A stretch of 64,000 bases of DNA, from contig NC_067206.1 in NCBI RefSeq assembly GCF_026262505.1, forward strand, positions 25,745,896-25,809,895. Reading direction: 5' to 3'. Every line of letters starts with the position of its first letter. The stretch's first letter is position 1. Shown piece by piece: positions 18,190 to 27,009 of the stretch. This DNA is from Trichomonas vaginalis G3 (Eukaryota > Parabasalia > Trichomonadida > Trichomonadidae). Both the position numbers and the translations under genes were made by a program. The notes under the pieces are model-generated. The model made no database searches. It saw only the letters and a program-made list of their open reading frames with translations, and was not told where the DNA came from.

Positions 18190-19508
18190 GCAATTCTATA
18201 CCATGCGTAAACTGTCATGTAAGGTGGCATGTATTCTTTACTTTGTCCGGTTGTTTGCGTATATCCTGAAACGAAATGTGTATGGTTTCCTCCTCCCTCA
18301 GTGTTACTCCAGTAACAATTTATAGCAAACTTAACGTTGTCTTTAACATCATATCCTTTACCTTTTGTCATTGCTGACCAATCCCAATATCTATGCTTAT
18401 GCCAACCTGCTTGAGATGTACTTAAATCTATGTAGTGACTGTGTGCAGGTAAATTTTCACCTGAAATCGTTTTACTTCCACCTGTTTCCTTTGAAGAGTT
18501 TGCACAATACAAAAACCTGTCGACTATTTGAGTCCAAGTTCCAAAACCAAGTACTACTTCTGGTCTGGTAGAGTTCATTGAAACATATAATGAGCCAACC
18601 GGGTAAATAAGATTCGGCAAAATTTGTTTAAGCACATTGAGTTCCTGTCTTAGATGCATAATACTATTGTCATTAGATATCAAAGTATCTACAAGACTTG
18701 TTGCCGGTGGTATTGTTGGACCTTTACTTGGCAAGGTTGTGTTTAGTGTAATATCATCTGCTGTAAAAGTTGTAAAACTTGTATGTGTATGAGTCTTATT
18801 TGCTTTCTTCTCTAACTCATCGTTAACATAAGTTTTATCTGCTTTAAGGTCTAAACATCCTGAAACCCATCCTGTATCAGCTTTAGTTTTTAAAATCTTC
18901 GATGTCCATTCATGATACCATTCAGCCCTTTCTATAATTTCTTTATCTTTTTCATCCACATATTCCTTATCTGCTTTCTTCTCTAACTTACTAGCCACAT
19001 ATTCCTTATCCGCTTTCTTTTCAAGGCTAACGTTTAAGTCTGTTATTTCAGATATAGAATGTGTATGAGTCTTTTTAGAATATTCGTTTTCAGCTCTTGT
19101 CACTTCACTTGACATTTTATTGTCAACATATGTTTTGTCTGCTAGTTCAGGATGAGTATGTTCTTTTGTTGCATAAGCATTGTTAGCTCTTTCTTCTTCT
19201 TTTGCTATTGCATCGTCTACATATTCTTTGTCAGCTTTGTTGTCAACATCTGCTTTCAAAAGAAGTTCATTTATAGGTTTCTCGTTTAAAGTTCCTTTTG
19301 TTGGATTTATACAGACAGTATTGTTCTTATTGTCTTGAAATAGAAACTCATCTGTCATTGGGTTTAATGTCAGTTTTAAGTTTCCTTCTTTCAATGACTC
19401 AGATATCTTAGAATAGTTTGAAAAGTTTGTTGTGTTCTTATTTAGAGCTTGCACAATGAGTTGTCGGTTGTGTTGTATTTCTCTCATGGAAGCAATATCT
19501 TTCGACAT
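18186..19508 (-). CDS. Polinton A: phage-like tail-fibre protein with collar-type C-terminus (440 residues)
   Basis: Residues about 85-250 contain repeats of the form KADKEYVD/KADKTYVN and TH(T)H, typical of triple-helical phage fibres. The C-terminal ~140 residues (LIYPVGSLYVSMNSTRPEVV, then GTWTQI, then GSKTISGENLPAHSH, then YMPPYMTVYAWYRIA) match the phage tail-collar / gp10 C-terminal type fold. A host-binding fibre of the virion is likely. A much longer relative is at 48880-52389. The frame is intact. It has an 18-bp divergent promoter with the gene at 19527. Confidence 0.75.
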   Translation of the reverse strand: MSKDIASMREIQHNRQLIVQALNKNTTNFSNYSKISESLKEGNLKLTLNPMTDEFLFQDNKNNTVCINPTKGTLNEKPINELLLKADVDNKADKEYVDDAIAKEEERANNAYATKEHTHPELADKTYVDNKMSSEVTRAENEYSKKTHTHSISEITDLNVSLEKKADKEYVASKLEKKADKEYVDEKDKEIIERAEWYHEWTSKILKTKADTGWVSGCLDLKADKTYVNDELEKKANKTHTHTSFTTFTADDITLNTTLPSKGPTIPPATSLVDTLISNDNSIMHLRQELNVLKQILPNLIYPVGSLYVSMNSTRPEVVLGFGTWTQIVDRFLYCANSSKETGGSKTISGENLPAHSHYIDLSTSQAGWHKHRYWDWSAMTKGKGYDVKDNVKFAINCYWSNTEGGGNHTHFVSGYTQTTGQSKEYMPPYMTVYAWYRIA

Positions 19509-19526
19509 TTTTATTCTAGATAAAAT
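19509..19526. promoter_or_regulatory. 18-bp divergent promoter
   Basis: TTTTATTCTAGATAAAAT lies between two opposing start codons. It contains a central TCTAGA and is nearly palindromic. Confidence 0.6.
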
Positions 19527-20371
19527 ATGCTTCCAATAGAAAAAGAAAATTCAAGAGTTGCTACAACTAAACCATTAGATGAACTTTTTACTAATGTCGG
19601 TCAAAAGTTTGAGACAGAGACCGTAAAGCATGAAGGCTATCGTTTTGACTACCCATTAAGATGGCTAAGAGACCCATCTGTCACAAAAGCTATTGGCTTT
19701 CGTAGAATGAAGTTCATTTCAGAAGCCATACATGGTTTCCCATTTACGGTCGGTTTTGAAGTTCGATACTATAACAAAGAAAAACGTATGTATGAGAAAT
19801 TTGAACAAGGAAAACTTTTACAAGTTAGTTTGCTTGTAAACTTAGAAACAACTCTTCAAGCTTTTCAAGAAAAAATAAACGATATCTATATCGAATATGC
19901 AAACCAGTATAACATTGACGAAGGAGAATACCATCTCGATATTATTTATGACAGGAAAAATGCAACTGTTAAAATCAATAGAATAGAAGACCTTGGAGAA
20001 AACGTTTATATTTCTACAAAATATAACAACTTGGCATGGTATAGATTTATGAGGATGTTAAATCAGCCTGCAGCATATCCAGTACACCCAGACTTTTATG
20101 AAGTCGAAAACCCTAATGGAACATATGAAAATGTTTTCGACCCAACTGCTATTATTGTTCATGCTTCATTTTCTGGCGCCAAAACTCTTTCTTATGCTTG
20201 GCAAATGACTTTTACGAAAAACTACAAAGTTATACGAACCACCAAGTGGAAGTATTTCAGACTTTCAAGTATGGTTTACTACAGATGGAAGAAAAAGAAT
20301 AATTCCATTATACCATGCGTTTTACTTAGAACTTAGTTTCATATACAACTACTATCGAACGGTAAAAATAT
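19527..20371 (+). CDS. Polinton A: second copy of the structural-like protein (broken)
   Basis: Paralogue of the gene at 12844-13704: shares TKPLDELFTN, YRFDYPLRWLRDPS, KAIGFRR and VFDPTAIIVHASFSG. Two copies in one element could mean recent duplication or mosaic origin. About one break near the 3' end. Confidence 0.6.
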
Positions 20372-20377
20372 AACTTT

Positions 20378-20620
20378 TTAATACGGTTGAGGTGTTGGAT
20401 TTGGTTGCCAACTAGACTGTGGTGCAGGTTCAGGCTGTTGTATAACAGGAGCTTGCTCTTCTGGTTCAGGGTCTTTAGGTATAATACCAACAAACTGACC
20501 TACTCTTTTACCAATATTTTTGACTCCGTTCCAAATTCCTCTTCCTACGGTTTTTATTCCATTCCATATACCTCTTCCAACATTTCGAAAGAAGTTTCCT
20601 ATCTTACTGAAGAAACCCAT
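20378..20620 (-). CDS. Polinton A: amphipathic pVI-like small protein (80 residues)
   Basis: MGFFSKIGNFFRNVGRGIW is followed by repeated GIWNG(I/V)K units: an amphipathic helix array with a Pro/Glu/Gln-rich tail. It resembles the small protein at 26762 of element B (AAGFFKKLWDGIKKA), so both virus lineages share this type. The promoter is TTTTTACATATAGTAAA. A membrane-active minor capsid role is suggested by composition only. Confidence 0.5.
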   Translation of the reverse strand: MGFFSKIGNFFRNVGRGIWNGIKTVGRGIWNGVKNIGKRVGQFVGIIPKDPEPEEQAPVIQQPEPAPQSSWQPNPTPQPY

Positions 20621-20638
20621 TTTACTATATGTAAAAAT

Positions 20639-21001
20639 CTAATGTCCGCCTAGTCTCTTACGTTTCCTGTTGAGTTCCATAGCATTCTTTAACTGGAGCT
20701 CATACATTCTGTTTCTCCTCTGGTAGAAAACATATTCTGGGTCAACTCCTGTGTTCGCGTCATCTGCATAAAGTTGTTTATATCCCACTTCAGGGTTTGT
20801 ATAAAACTCTTTCCATCTCATATTTGCATACCATGGTGGCAAACCCAACGCAGCGACATTTGACATGGCAGTTTGCATTTGTACATCTGTTGGCACTTGA
20901 CCATAGTTTGCCATTGCAGTTTGTATTCTAACTTCATTTGGAATATTCTCTGGGTTTGGTTGTCCAGGTTGCTGTGCATTCGCTAAGTTCTGTGCGTCCA
21001 T
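20639..21001 (-). CDS. Polinton A: 120-residue hypothetical protein
   Basis: The N-terminal half is Asn/Gln/Pro-rich with two imperfect repeats (V-x-x-QTAM(A/S)N). The C-terminal half is helical and basic (FYQRRNRMYELQLKNAMELNRKRKRLGGH). The ATG lies behind TTTTTATCTAATATTAA. No family is recognised. Confidence 0.5.
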   Translation of the reverse strand: MDAQNLANAQQPGQPNPENIPNEVRIQTAMANYGQVPTDVQMQTAMSNVAALGLPPWYANMRWKEFYTNPEVGYKQLYADDANTGVDPEYVFYQRRNRMYELQLKNAMELNRKRKRLGGH

Positions 21002-21024
21002 TTAATATTAGATAAAAATATCTC

Positions 21025-21156
21025 TTACGAGTACATATACTGAACATTTGCAGGCATTGGTTCATCTTCATATTCTCTATATCTTTCTGCCACGTCAAAG
21101 AAATAAATGACACAATGGAAAAAACCTAAAACAAGTAGTCCTATTTCAAACCACAT
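21025..21156 (-). CDS. Polinton A: 43-residue membrane protein
   Basis: A short frame beginning MWFEIGLLVLGFFHCVIYFF is a clear single membrane span, followed by a charged RYREYEDEP tail. Its start overlaps the end of the methyltransferase gene by 16 bp, as expected for a compact operon-like block. Confidence 0.5.
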   Translation of the reverse strand: MWFEIGLLVLGFFHCVIYFFDVAERYREYEDEPMPANVQYMYS

Positions 21157-21959
21157 TTACTTACTAATAAAATTTCTTTGTTATGACACTTTCTCCGGTT
21201 TATAGGACCTCTCTCATATTCTATCTTGTCATATCTAAACTCATAGTCATGTATGTCCTCTAACCATTTCATAACGGTTTCCAAACCACTTTTATCGGAT
21301 GTAAAGTAAAAGCATGGATGGTTATGTATAACGTCTAAAGTTTCTAAAGAGTCTCTCAAAGTCCAGTCTACTTGGTATTGAAAATCCCATGTGTTATAGA
21401 ACGGCGGGTCCACTATAAAGAAAACATTTTCCTTGTCTTTATATTTTTCATACAACTCTGTCCAATAACATCTCACAAACTCTATACCCTCAATATATTT
21501 TTCTATGTCCTCTTTGAAAACATTTGTATAGTTAAGATATAAAACTTTTGACATAAGTGTTTCAATGTCATGAACTCTTATAGCACCACTATATAATAGT
21601 CTAGCAGATATACTATCCCAGTCTATATATTCTGCTTTTTTCAAAACCTCTCTCACAATATTTTTCTTATCTAATGGTATACGTTCCATCTTACCTATAG
21701 GTATCTTTTCTTTTAACGCTTTCAATATATTGTTTGTGTCTGGTATATGTTTGAGACGGTCCATATAGTTGTCGAAGTCATTGCATATAATCTTTGAGTC
21801 TGGGAATATTGTATGGCACAAATGGGATATATAGAAACTTCCACCGAACAAATCTACAAATGTTAGACCATTCGGTAGTTTCTTAAGTTCTCTCAATATA
21901 ATATCTTTACATCTACTCTTATTTCCAAAGAACGGTAACGGTGGTTTTGTAAAATTCAT
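21141..21959 (-). CDS. Polinton A: D12-class (Dam-like) DNA N6-adenine methyltransferase
   Basis: An intact 272-residue frame. Motifs in order: an N-terminal PLPFFGNKSR (cofactor loop of the D12 class), FVDLFGGSF (motif I, about residue 35), FFIVDPPFYNT (the DPP[YF] catalytic motif IV, about residue 155) and a C-terminal core ending KEILLVSK. It transfers a methyl group to adenine N6 in DNA. Adenine methylation is known in T. vaginalis, and Polinton-borne methyltransferases have been discussed as its source (established knowledge). Upstream, two TCACTTTT sites resemble the host initiator rather than the usual Polinton leader. Confidence 0.85.
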   Translation of the reverse strand: MNFTKPPLPFFGNKSRCKDIILRELKKLPNGLTFVDLFGGSFYISHLCHTIFPDSKIICNDFDNYMDRLKHIPDTNNILKALKEKIPIGKMERIPLDKKNIVREVLKKAEYIDWDSISARLLYSGAIRVHDIETLMSKVLYLNYTNVFKEDIEKYIEGIEFVRCYWTELYEKYKDKENVFFIVDPPFYNTWDFQYQVDWTLRDSLETLDVIHNHPCFYFTSDKSGLETVMKWLEDIHDYEFRYDKIEYERGPINRRKCHNKEILLVSKCGLK

Positions 21960-21970
21960 TTATATATAAT

Positions 21971-22046
21971 AATAAAAATGTTTTTACCCAAAAAGTGACA
22001 GAAAAGTGACAAAACATGAAAACATATATAATTTGTGAAAAGCGAC
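21971..22046. repeat. Conserved right-end block, copy A (with host-type initiators)
   Basis: AATAAAAATGTTTTTACCC and about 55 further bases match 57821-57896 of Polinton D in the same orientation and relative place. On the minus strand it holds TCACTTTT at 21991-21998 and 22002-22009, matching the Trichomonas initiator TCAYTW, upstream of the methyltransferase. Confidence 0.65.
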
Positions 22047-22164
22047 ACATTATATAATGTTTTCGACCCAGAAGAAGGCTTCTTCCCAGAAGCAATGGAG
22101 GAAGAAGAAGAGTCCTCCGAATTCACACCAGAAGACTAACAATTTTCCGAATAAAAACTTCATT
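22047..22164. other. Subterminal stretch with acidic open frame
   Basis: No firm gene. A plus-strand open frame reads FDPEEGFFPEAMEEEEE and stops after about 25 codons; it may be a captured gene end. Nothing else is seen before the terminal repeat. Confidence 0.3.
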
Positions 22165-22234
22165 TATACTAAACATCTTCGGGGCTAGAGGGCACGAAGT
22201 GCCTGGAGGCCCCACTACCTTTTTTTTTTTTTTT
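22165..22234. repeat. Right terminal inverted repeat of Polinton A
   Basis: Reverse complement of 151-215 with one difference and a longer terminal T-run. The inner hairpin GGCAC-GAA-GTGCC is at 22191-22203. Confidence 0.88.
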
Positions 22235-22240
22235 TAAATG
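22235..22240. repeat. Target site duplication, right (TAAATG)
   Basis: Exact copy of 145-150. Confidence 0.85.
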
Positions 22241-22445
22241 TCTTACAATTTTGAAAATTTTTTAAATCTTGATTTATTCAAAAACGTAAGAATAAAAACC
22301 GTAAGAATCATACATTTTTTACTTCATATGTTAAAAAAAATGATACAAAATCGTTCAATATTGTATGAATTCTTACGTTTACAAAAAAAGTCACACAACC
22401 CTTCAACATATACTACTATTGATTCCATGAAATTAAATATTCTTT
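22241..22445. repeat. Repeat R, copy 1 (right half)
   Basis: Continuation of the copy broken by Polinton A. It contains ACGTAAGAA motifs and ends with ACAAAAAAAGTCACACAACCC and ATACTACT, the same end seen at 22700-22745. Confidence 0.6.
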
Positions 22446-22534
22446 ATCATTATATTTATACCTCATTAGCTTATTTTGGCTTTCATATTCATTTAATAAT
22501 TCACAATCTTCATTTTTAAATTGAAGTTTGACCC

Positions 22535-22745
22535 ATTCAGGATTTAAACAATGTTTAATTAATCACGGAATATCTGACATCATCTATATATAGCTTCTTT
22601 TATAAAAGATAAAAAATAAATTATTTTAAAATTAATGTTAATTTTTTTTAATGCGTTTATAAATAAATATATTTTAATGCATCGTCTATATATAGATGTA
22701 ACAAAAAAAGTCACACAACCCTTCATATACTACTACTAATGAATT
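22535..22745. repeat. Repeat R, copy 2
   Basis: Runs from ATTCAGGATTTAAACAATG through the TCTATATATAGATG palindrome to GTCACACAACCCTTC. It is inverted relative to 25880-26170, so the two copies bracket the host genes between them. Confidence 0.7.
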
Positions 22746-22867
22746 CCTTCACTATAAACTTGCGATTTCCTGTTGAATGAGTTCCATACATAAATTTAAT
22801 CTAGAGATCACATTCATATTTCTGAAACAAAGACTTCCCATAAAGTGTGAAAAAAAAATCCAAAAAA

Positions 22868-24037
22868 ATGCCTGAATACGTCGTAGTTGTTTTAGGCGAC
22901 CTTGGAAGAAGTCCGCGTATGCAAAACCACGCGGTTTGTCTTTCCAAACTTCCAAATGCGAGAGTTCACCTTGTAGGATACAATGAATCACCATTATTTA
23001 AAGAATTACAAGAATCAAAAAACGTCGTAATTCATCCTATCAAGCCATTTTGGAATCTTCCACGTATATTATTCCCAATATATGCACCCCTTAAGATTTT
23101 ATGGCTTTTCTTCCAACTATTTCTTTTAATTTTTACATTGCCTCGCTTCGAACTCGTTCTTGCACAAAATCCACCAACAATTCCAACTCTTCCATTCTGC
23201 TGGCTTCTTCGTGTTATCAAAGGAAAGCGCTTTGTCATTGATTGGCATAATCTTGGCTGGTCAATTCTTCAATGCAACAAATCCAGAGGCTGGAAGGTAC
23301 TTAAATTCCTTGAATATATCACTGGAAGATGGTCTGATGGCAATATTACTGTTACAAACGCATTACAAGCACATCTTCGAGAACATAAAATCGAATCTGC
23401 TGTTGTTTACGACAAACCATCCAATTTATTCAAGCCAACACGCGAATTACGTTCCAAATACGCTAAGCAACTTAATCTTGAAGAAAATTCAATTTGGATT
23501 ATGTCATCAACATCATGGACACCAGATGAAGACATAGACATGATCAACAGAACAGCAGAAATCCTTGATAAAGAACTTGGAGAAAAGAAGAAGAACATCA
23601 CATTCATCATTTCCGGAAAAGGACCAAATCAACGCGCATTTATCCAAGAAGTCAAAGGCCGCAACTACATGAACATCGATTTCTGCTATCCATTCCTCCC
23701 ATACGAGCAGTACGCAGAACTCTTAGGATCCTGTGATGCTGGTGTTTCTCTCCACAAATCCTCATCTGGTTTCGATCTCCCGATGAAGGGACTCGACATG
23801 ATTGGCGCTGGTCTTCCTCTCCTCTCTGTCAGATACAGCTGCATTGATGAGCTCGTTCATGAAGGTGTTGACGGACTTCTTTTCAACGATGAACAGGAAC
23901 TCGCAAATATTATCAGATCCTGCTTCATCGAGAAAACAATCGACATCGAGAAGATCCGTAAAGGAAGTATCGAAGCCGGCGCTGAAAAATGGGCTGGATT
24001 ATGGGAAAGAGCCGCTAAGCCAGTTTTGATTGTCTAA
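22868..24037 (+). CDS. ALG1: ALG1: chitobiosyldiphosphodolichol beta-mannosyltransferase
   Basis: Host gene of 389 residues, starting at the first true ATG (MPEYVVVVLGDLGRSPRMQNHA); the open frame extends slightly further upstream without an ATG. It adds the first mannose to dolichol-PP-GlcNAc2 on the cytosolic ER face. Recognised stretches typical of ALG1 are GDLGRSPRMQ near the N-terminus, a hydrophobic ER-anchoring segment (ILWLFFQLFLLIFTL), FVIDWHNLGWS, SSTSWTPDEDIDM, SGKGP, and SSSGFDLPMKGLDM, the GT33 donor-binding region. Length is normal for protists. T. vaginalis makes truncated Man5GlcNAc2 precursors that need this step. A possible poly(A) signal (TAAATAAAA) begins about 4 bp after the stop. 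Confidence 0.95.
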   Translation: MPEYVVVVLGDLGRSPRMQNHAVCLSKLPNARVHLVGYNESPLFKELQESKNVVIHPIKPFWNLPRILFPIYAPLKILWLFFQLFLLIFTLPRFELVLAQNPPTIPTLPFCWLLRVIKGKRFVIDWHNLGWSILQCNKSRGWKVLKFLEYITGRWSDGNITVTNALQAHLREHKIESAVVYDKPSNLFKPTRELRSKYAKQLNLEENSIWIMSSTSWTPDEDIDMINRTAEILDKELGEKKKNITFIISGKGPNQRAFIQEVKGRNYMNIDFCYPFLPYEQYAELLGSCDAGVSLHKSSSGFDLPMKGLDMIGAGLPLLSVRYSCIDELVHEGVDGLLFNDEQELANIIRSCFIEKTIDIEKIRKGSIEAGAEKWAGLWERAAKPVLIV

Positions 24038-24845
24038 GCTATAAATAAAAGTCAGTATATTAATATATCTATTTTTATAATACATCATTGCATTACAAAC
24101 TGCTTAATTACACTTGAAAATTATTAATTTCAAATATTGCTTATATGAACTAATAGTAGATTCAAATTGACAAAGGAAATTAAGTTTTTATTGGATATTG
24201 AGTTAAAACACTTAAAATATTTTATATTTTTTTTGCTATCAATTTAAGTGAAACAATAAGAAGTAATTATTCATAAATTTTGTGTTGAGTTGTTAATCTA
24301 TATCAGGAAGACTATTCTTAAGATATTATCAATATTTTGTACAAAATTAGAAAAATAAATGGAAAAATATGAATGAAACATGTTCAAAACTCTATAAACT
24401 TTATTCAACTCTATATTATATATAATGTTAAACTAAATTGGAGAATATCACTCCAAAACTAAATTGGGATCTTAACATGTAGTAAAACTCCAATTTTTAA
24501 AGTCATAAATGAAAATTTCTATGACAAGAAAAAGCAATCTTTTGAAGAAATTAGATATTAATTTGATTTTGTAACAATAAAATGTTTTCCTGGTAAATTA
24601 TGAATACGTATATTATTGACAAACAAAACCAAACAATGCGTTCTAATCAAATCGAGTATATTGCATTTTTAGATCGATATTTTTAAAAAACTTTGCAGAT
24701 ATTATGAATTATCGGTTGTAAATGCACATAAAAACATATTTATCTAATAAATCCCAAATATTAGAATGAAAAACTTATGGATTACACCAAATGTAAATAA
24801 ACTGGAAAATAAACCAGTTCTGAGCTCAGAAATTAAGTAAACACA
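24038..24845. other. Intergenic region between ALG1 and the coiled-coil gene
   Basis: About 800 bp, very AT-rich, lying between convergent genes. I see no gene, repeat or hairpin that stands out beyond 3' end signals next to each stop. Confidence 0.5.
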
Positions 24846-25508
24846 TTAATGCTTTTGGTCTTGTGTCTTCTTACGAAGATTATCACGTTCTTTTTGTAAT
24901 TGTTTGCATTCTAGTGCGAGTTCTTGAACTTCCTTCTCCTTTTGTTCCAGTTCGCGTTGAGTATTAGCAATGTCGTTTTCTAATGATCTAATTTGATCTA
25001 TTGTTCGAAGTTTTTTACTTTGGCTTCTTTTAATTTTGAATATTTCGTCTAATTGATTACGTCTTTCATTTATTTCATGACTTTTAGCTTCAACGAGTTT
25101 GATTTTCATCTTGTATTCTGCAATTTCTATATCGAGTTGTTCATCTTTTTTCCTGAAAGCTTCTGTTAACACTTTTTTACGATTTTCTATTAGTTTGCAT
25201 CGCATTTCTAGTGCTTTTATTGACTCTTTTGTATTTTGAATTTCTTCAAGTGCAGACATTTCGATTTTTTCATATTGTTGGCTTTGTCTTGCGTTAGCAT
25301 CATGTTCCTCTTTCTTAGCCTTTTGCAAAATTTGATCCAATTCTTTCCTTTTCTCTTGAAGAGTTGGAATCATTTTTTGCAAAACTTGCTCTTGTTTTTT
25401 AGAATTTAATATTTTGGAATTCTGGCTTTCACATATTCCACGCAGGGCATTACGATGTTCTGTTAGTTCAGCCAAAAGCTGGCGTTGTTCTGCAATAGTT
25501 TTACTCAT
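24846..25508 (-). CDS. Host coiled-coil protein (220 residues)
   Basis: Nearly the whole chain is heptad-rich and charged (QLLAELTEHRNALRG, then KRKELDQILQKAKKEE, then RELEQKEKEVQELALECKQLQKERDNL), predicting a long parallel coiled coil, with no membrane or enzyme motif. A host initiator TCACTTTT lies at 25517-25524 on this strand, 9 bp upstream of the ATG, which supports expression and the chosen start. A cytoskeletal or scaffold role is likely, but the exact family is unknown. Confidence 0.8.
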   Translation of the reverse strand: MSKTIAEQRQLLAELTEHRNALRGICESQNSKILNSKKQEQVLQKMIPTLQEKRKELDQILQKAKKEEHDANARQSQQYEKIEMSALEEIQNTKESIKALEMRCKLIENRKKVLTEAFRKKDEQLDIEIAEYKMKIKLVEAKSHEINERRNQLDEIFKIKRSQSKKLRTIDQIRSLENDIANTQRELEQKEKEVQELALECKQLQKERDNLRKKTQDQKH

Positions 25509-25516
25509 TTTTGGAA

Positions 25517-25524
25517 AAAAGTGA
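25517..25524 (-). promoter_or_regulatory. Host initiator (Inr) of the coiled-coil gene
   Basis: TCACTTTT on the minus strand just upstream of the start codon matches the Trichomonas Inr consensus TCAYTW. Confidence 0.7.
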
Positions 25525-25879
25525 CAAATTTGAACAATTTCATTGATATCAAAAGCGGCACAAAAGCATTGCTTTAGATATATATAAAAAATACATAGTC
25601 ACTTTTAAAATGTTGTAAACAGAAATTCATCAAAAGTGACACCTCAGAAAAGCTAAAATATTGAATTTTTGGAACTTTTGATAGAGCACGTTTTTAAATA
25701 TTAATTAAAGTAAATGTATATTTTGTAAAGATTCTTTTTAATAAAAAATAAAATTTTGAAGAAGAACACAAAATCTTCTGAAAAATAATATCACATAAAC
25801 TCATATTATTTTCTAATATATAACTATTTTATATAAAAATCAAATTCAATGATCTTAAAAGCGAAGGATAAAAGTAGTA
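25525..25879. other. Gene-free AT-rich stretch
   Basis: Upstream region of the coiled-coil gene. I see no further gene. A few AAAAGTGAC sequences occur, inverted initiator-like motifs. Confidence 0.4.
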
Positions 25880-26170
25880 GGATAGGAAGGGGTGTGTGAC
25901 TTTTTTGTTACGTCTATATATAGATGAAGGTATATTTTCACATCTTCTATATATAGATGATATAAAAATTTTTTCTTACGTTTTTTAAGTCATGAATTCG
26001 TAAGAAAGTGCGACATTATTAAATAAATTAGTAATAAATATTATATACTAAACGCATTAAAAAATTAACATTAATTTTAAAATAATTTATTTTATCTTTT
26101 ATAAAAGAAGCTATATATAGATGATGTCAGATATTCCGCGATTAATTAAACATTGTTTAAATCCTGAATG
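25880..26170. repeat. Repeat R, copy 3 (inverted)
   Basis: Reverse complement of the 22535-22745 type, longer by an internal segment rich in CGTAAGAA. It contains three CTATATATAG palindromes (near 25911, 25938 and 26110) and leads into the short ORF at 26121. It may be the left terminal region of element B. Confidence 0.65.
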
Positions 26171-26243
26171 GAATCAATGGAGTCATAATCAAAGACCTCA
26201 TAAACGAGTAAAAGAAATTAGAAATAATTATTTTCATGAATAA
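26121..26243 (+). CDS. Short ORF starting inside repeat R (40 residues)
   Basis: MMSDIPRLIKHCLNPEW is encoded by repeat R itself and continues into unique sequence (RPHKRVKEIRNNYFHE). The other R copies carry the same first codons in the opposite direction. The ATG follows CTATATATAG by one base. It may be a leader of a multicopy gene family; too short to name. Confidence 0.35.
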   Translation: MMSDIPRLIKHCLNPEWNQWSHNQRPHKRVKEIRNNYFHE

Positions 26244-26328
26244 AAGATTCACTACCATAATGAAATAAAAAATAAAAAAATAAACTTTAAAAATTCATGT
26301 CTCAGAATCAACATTGAACTTTAAGAAA

Positions 26329-26695
26329 CTAATGATTATTTGAATTTATGAAATCAATTATTTGATTCATTCTTTCTTCAATCTCTTCTATTCTTTTTGT
26401 TAAATCATCTATTTTCATTAATGAGGTGATTCTTGATTGGGGAATAGATTTCAAACCAACCACCCTTTTATTTTGAAATTTTGAATCCATCAACTTTAAA
26501 CATTTTATTCAATTTACACGTTGTCAATTCTTCAAATAATTTTTTATTATTAGCATAATAGTCATTAAATTCTTCAACAGATGAAAAAATTTTTATTTCA
26601 GTAATTGGTTTAACAACGTTTATTTTTTGTTGAACATTTTCACTTTCATTTATTTCTTCCTCCTCTGTTTCATTTATTTTTAAAATCGGTTTCAT
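26329..26695 (-). CDS. Element B: acidic coiled-coil hypothetical (broken)
   Basis: Minus-strand product starting MKPILKINETEEEEINESENVQQ. It has a helical middle and, toward the 3' end of the region, a short coiled coil (KRIEEIEERMNQIIDFI). No family recognised. About one break. Confidence 0.45.
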
Positions 26696-26761
26696 TTATC
26701 ATTAAATAAAATTAGAATATAAGTGATGAAATATATTTTTTTAATTAATATTAAATCAGAA

Positions 26762-26997
26762 ATGGCGGCAGGATTCTTTAAAAAATTATGGGATGGAATT
26801 AAGAAAGCTGCGGGTTGGGTTCATAAAAAGATTATTAAACCCATTGCAAACTTTTTGGCACCAGTAGCGAAACGGCAGGAACTATCATAGGTGGAGTATT
26901 AGGTACTAAAGCAGGTAATCCAGCGATGGGAGCACAAGCAGGTAACGCAATTGGTGGAATTGCTGAAGGAATACTTAATAAAATAGGAGGTGGATAG
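26762..26997 (+). CDS. Element B: pVI-like amphipathic small protein, copy 1 (broken)
   Basis: MAAGFFKKLWDGIKKAAGWV is a strong amphipathic helix, followed later by a Gly/Ala-rich hydrophobic part (AQAGNAIGGIAEG). The type recurs in Polinton A at 20378-20620. A capsid-associated, membrane-active role is inferred. About one break. Confidence 0.5.
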
Positions 26998-27009
26998 TGG
27001 AAAATAAAT

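Larger units (their letters stand above)
151..22234. mobile_element. Polinton (Maverick) A, 22 kb, complete ends, decayed genes
   Basis: A Polinton-family DNA element is bounded by terminal inverted repeats of about 65 bp that differ at one position, and by a perfect 6-bp target duplication. Recognised parts are penton-like minor capsid, SF3 helicase, packaging ATPase, KilA-N proteins, polymerase B, pVI/pX-like small proteins, integrase, phage-like fibre and a Dam-like methyltransferase. I did not recognise a major capsid gene. Overall the element is broken, with roughly fifteen breaks spread over its genes. Its nearly identical ends suggest that the insertion itself is young. It sits inside repeat R. 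Confidence 0.9.

Noticed and set aside
22752-22994. Minus-strand frame overlapping the ALG1 start
   Set aside because: Antisense to a clearly conserved gene.
22535-26170. Composite transposon carrying ALG1 between inverted repeats
   Set aside because: The inverted R copies differ in length and inner sequence, no target duplication was seen, and R occurs elsewhere as a direct repeat; coincidence of repeat insertion is simpler.
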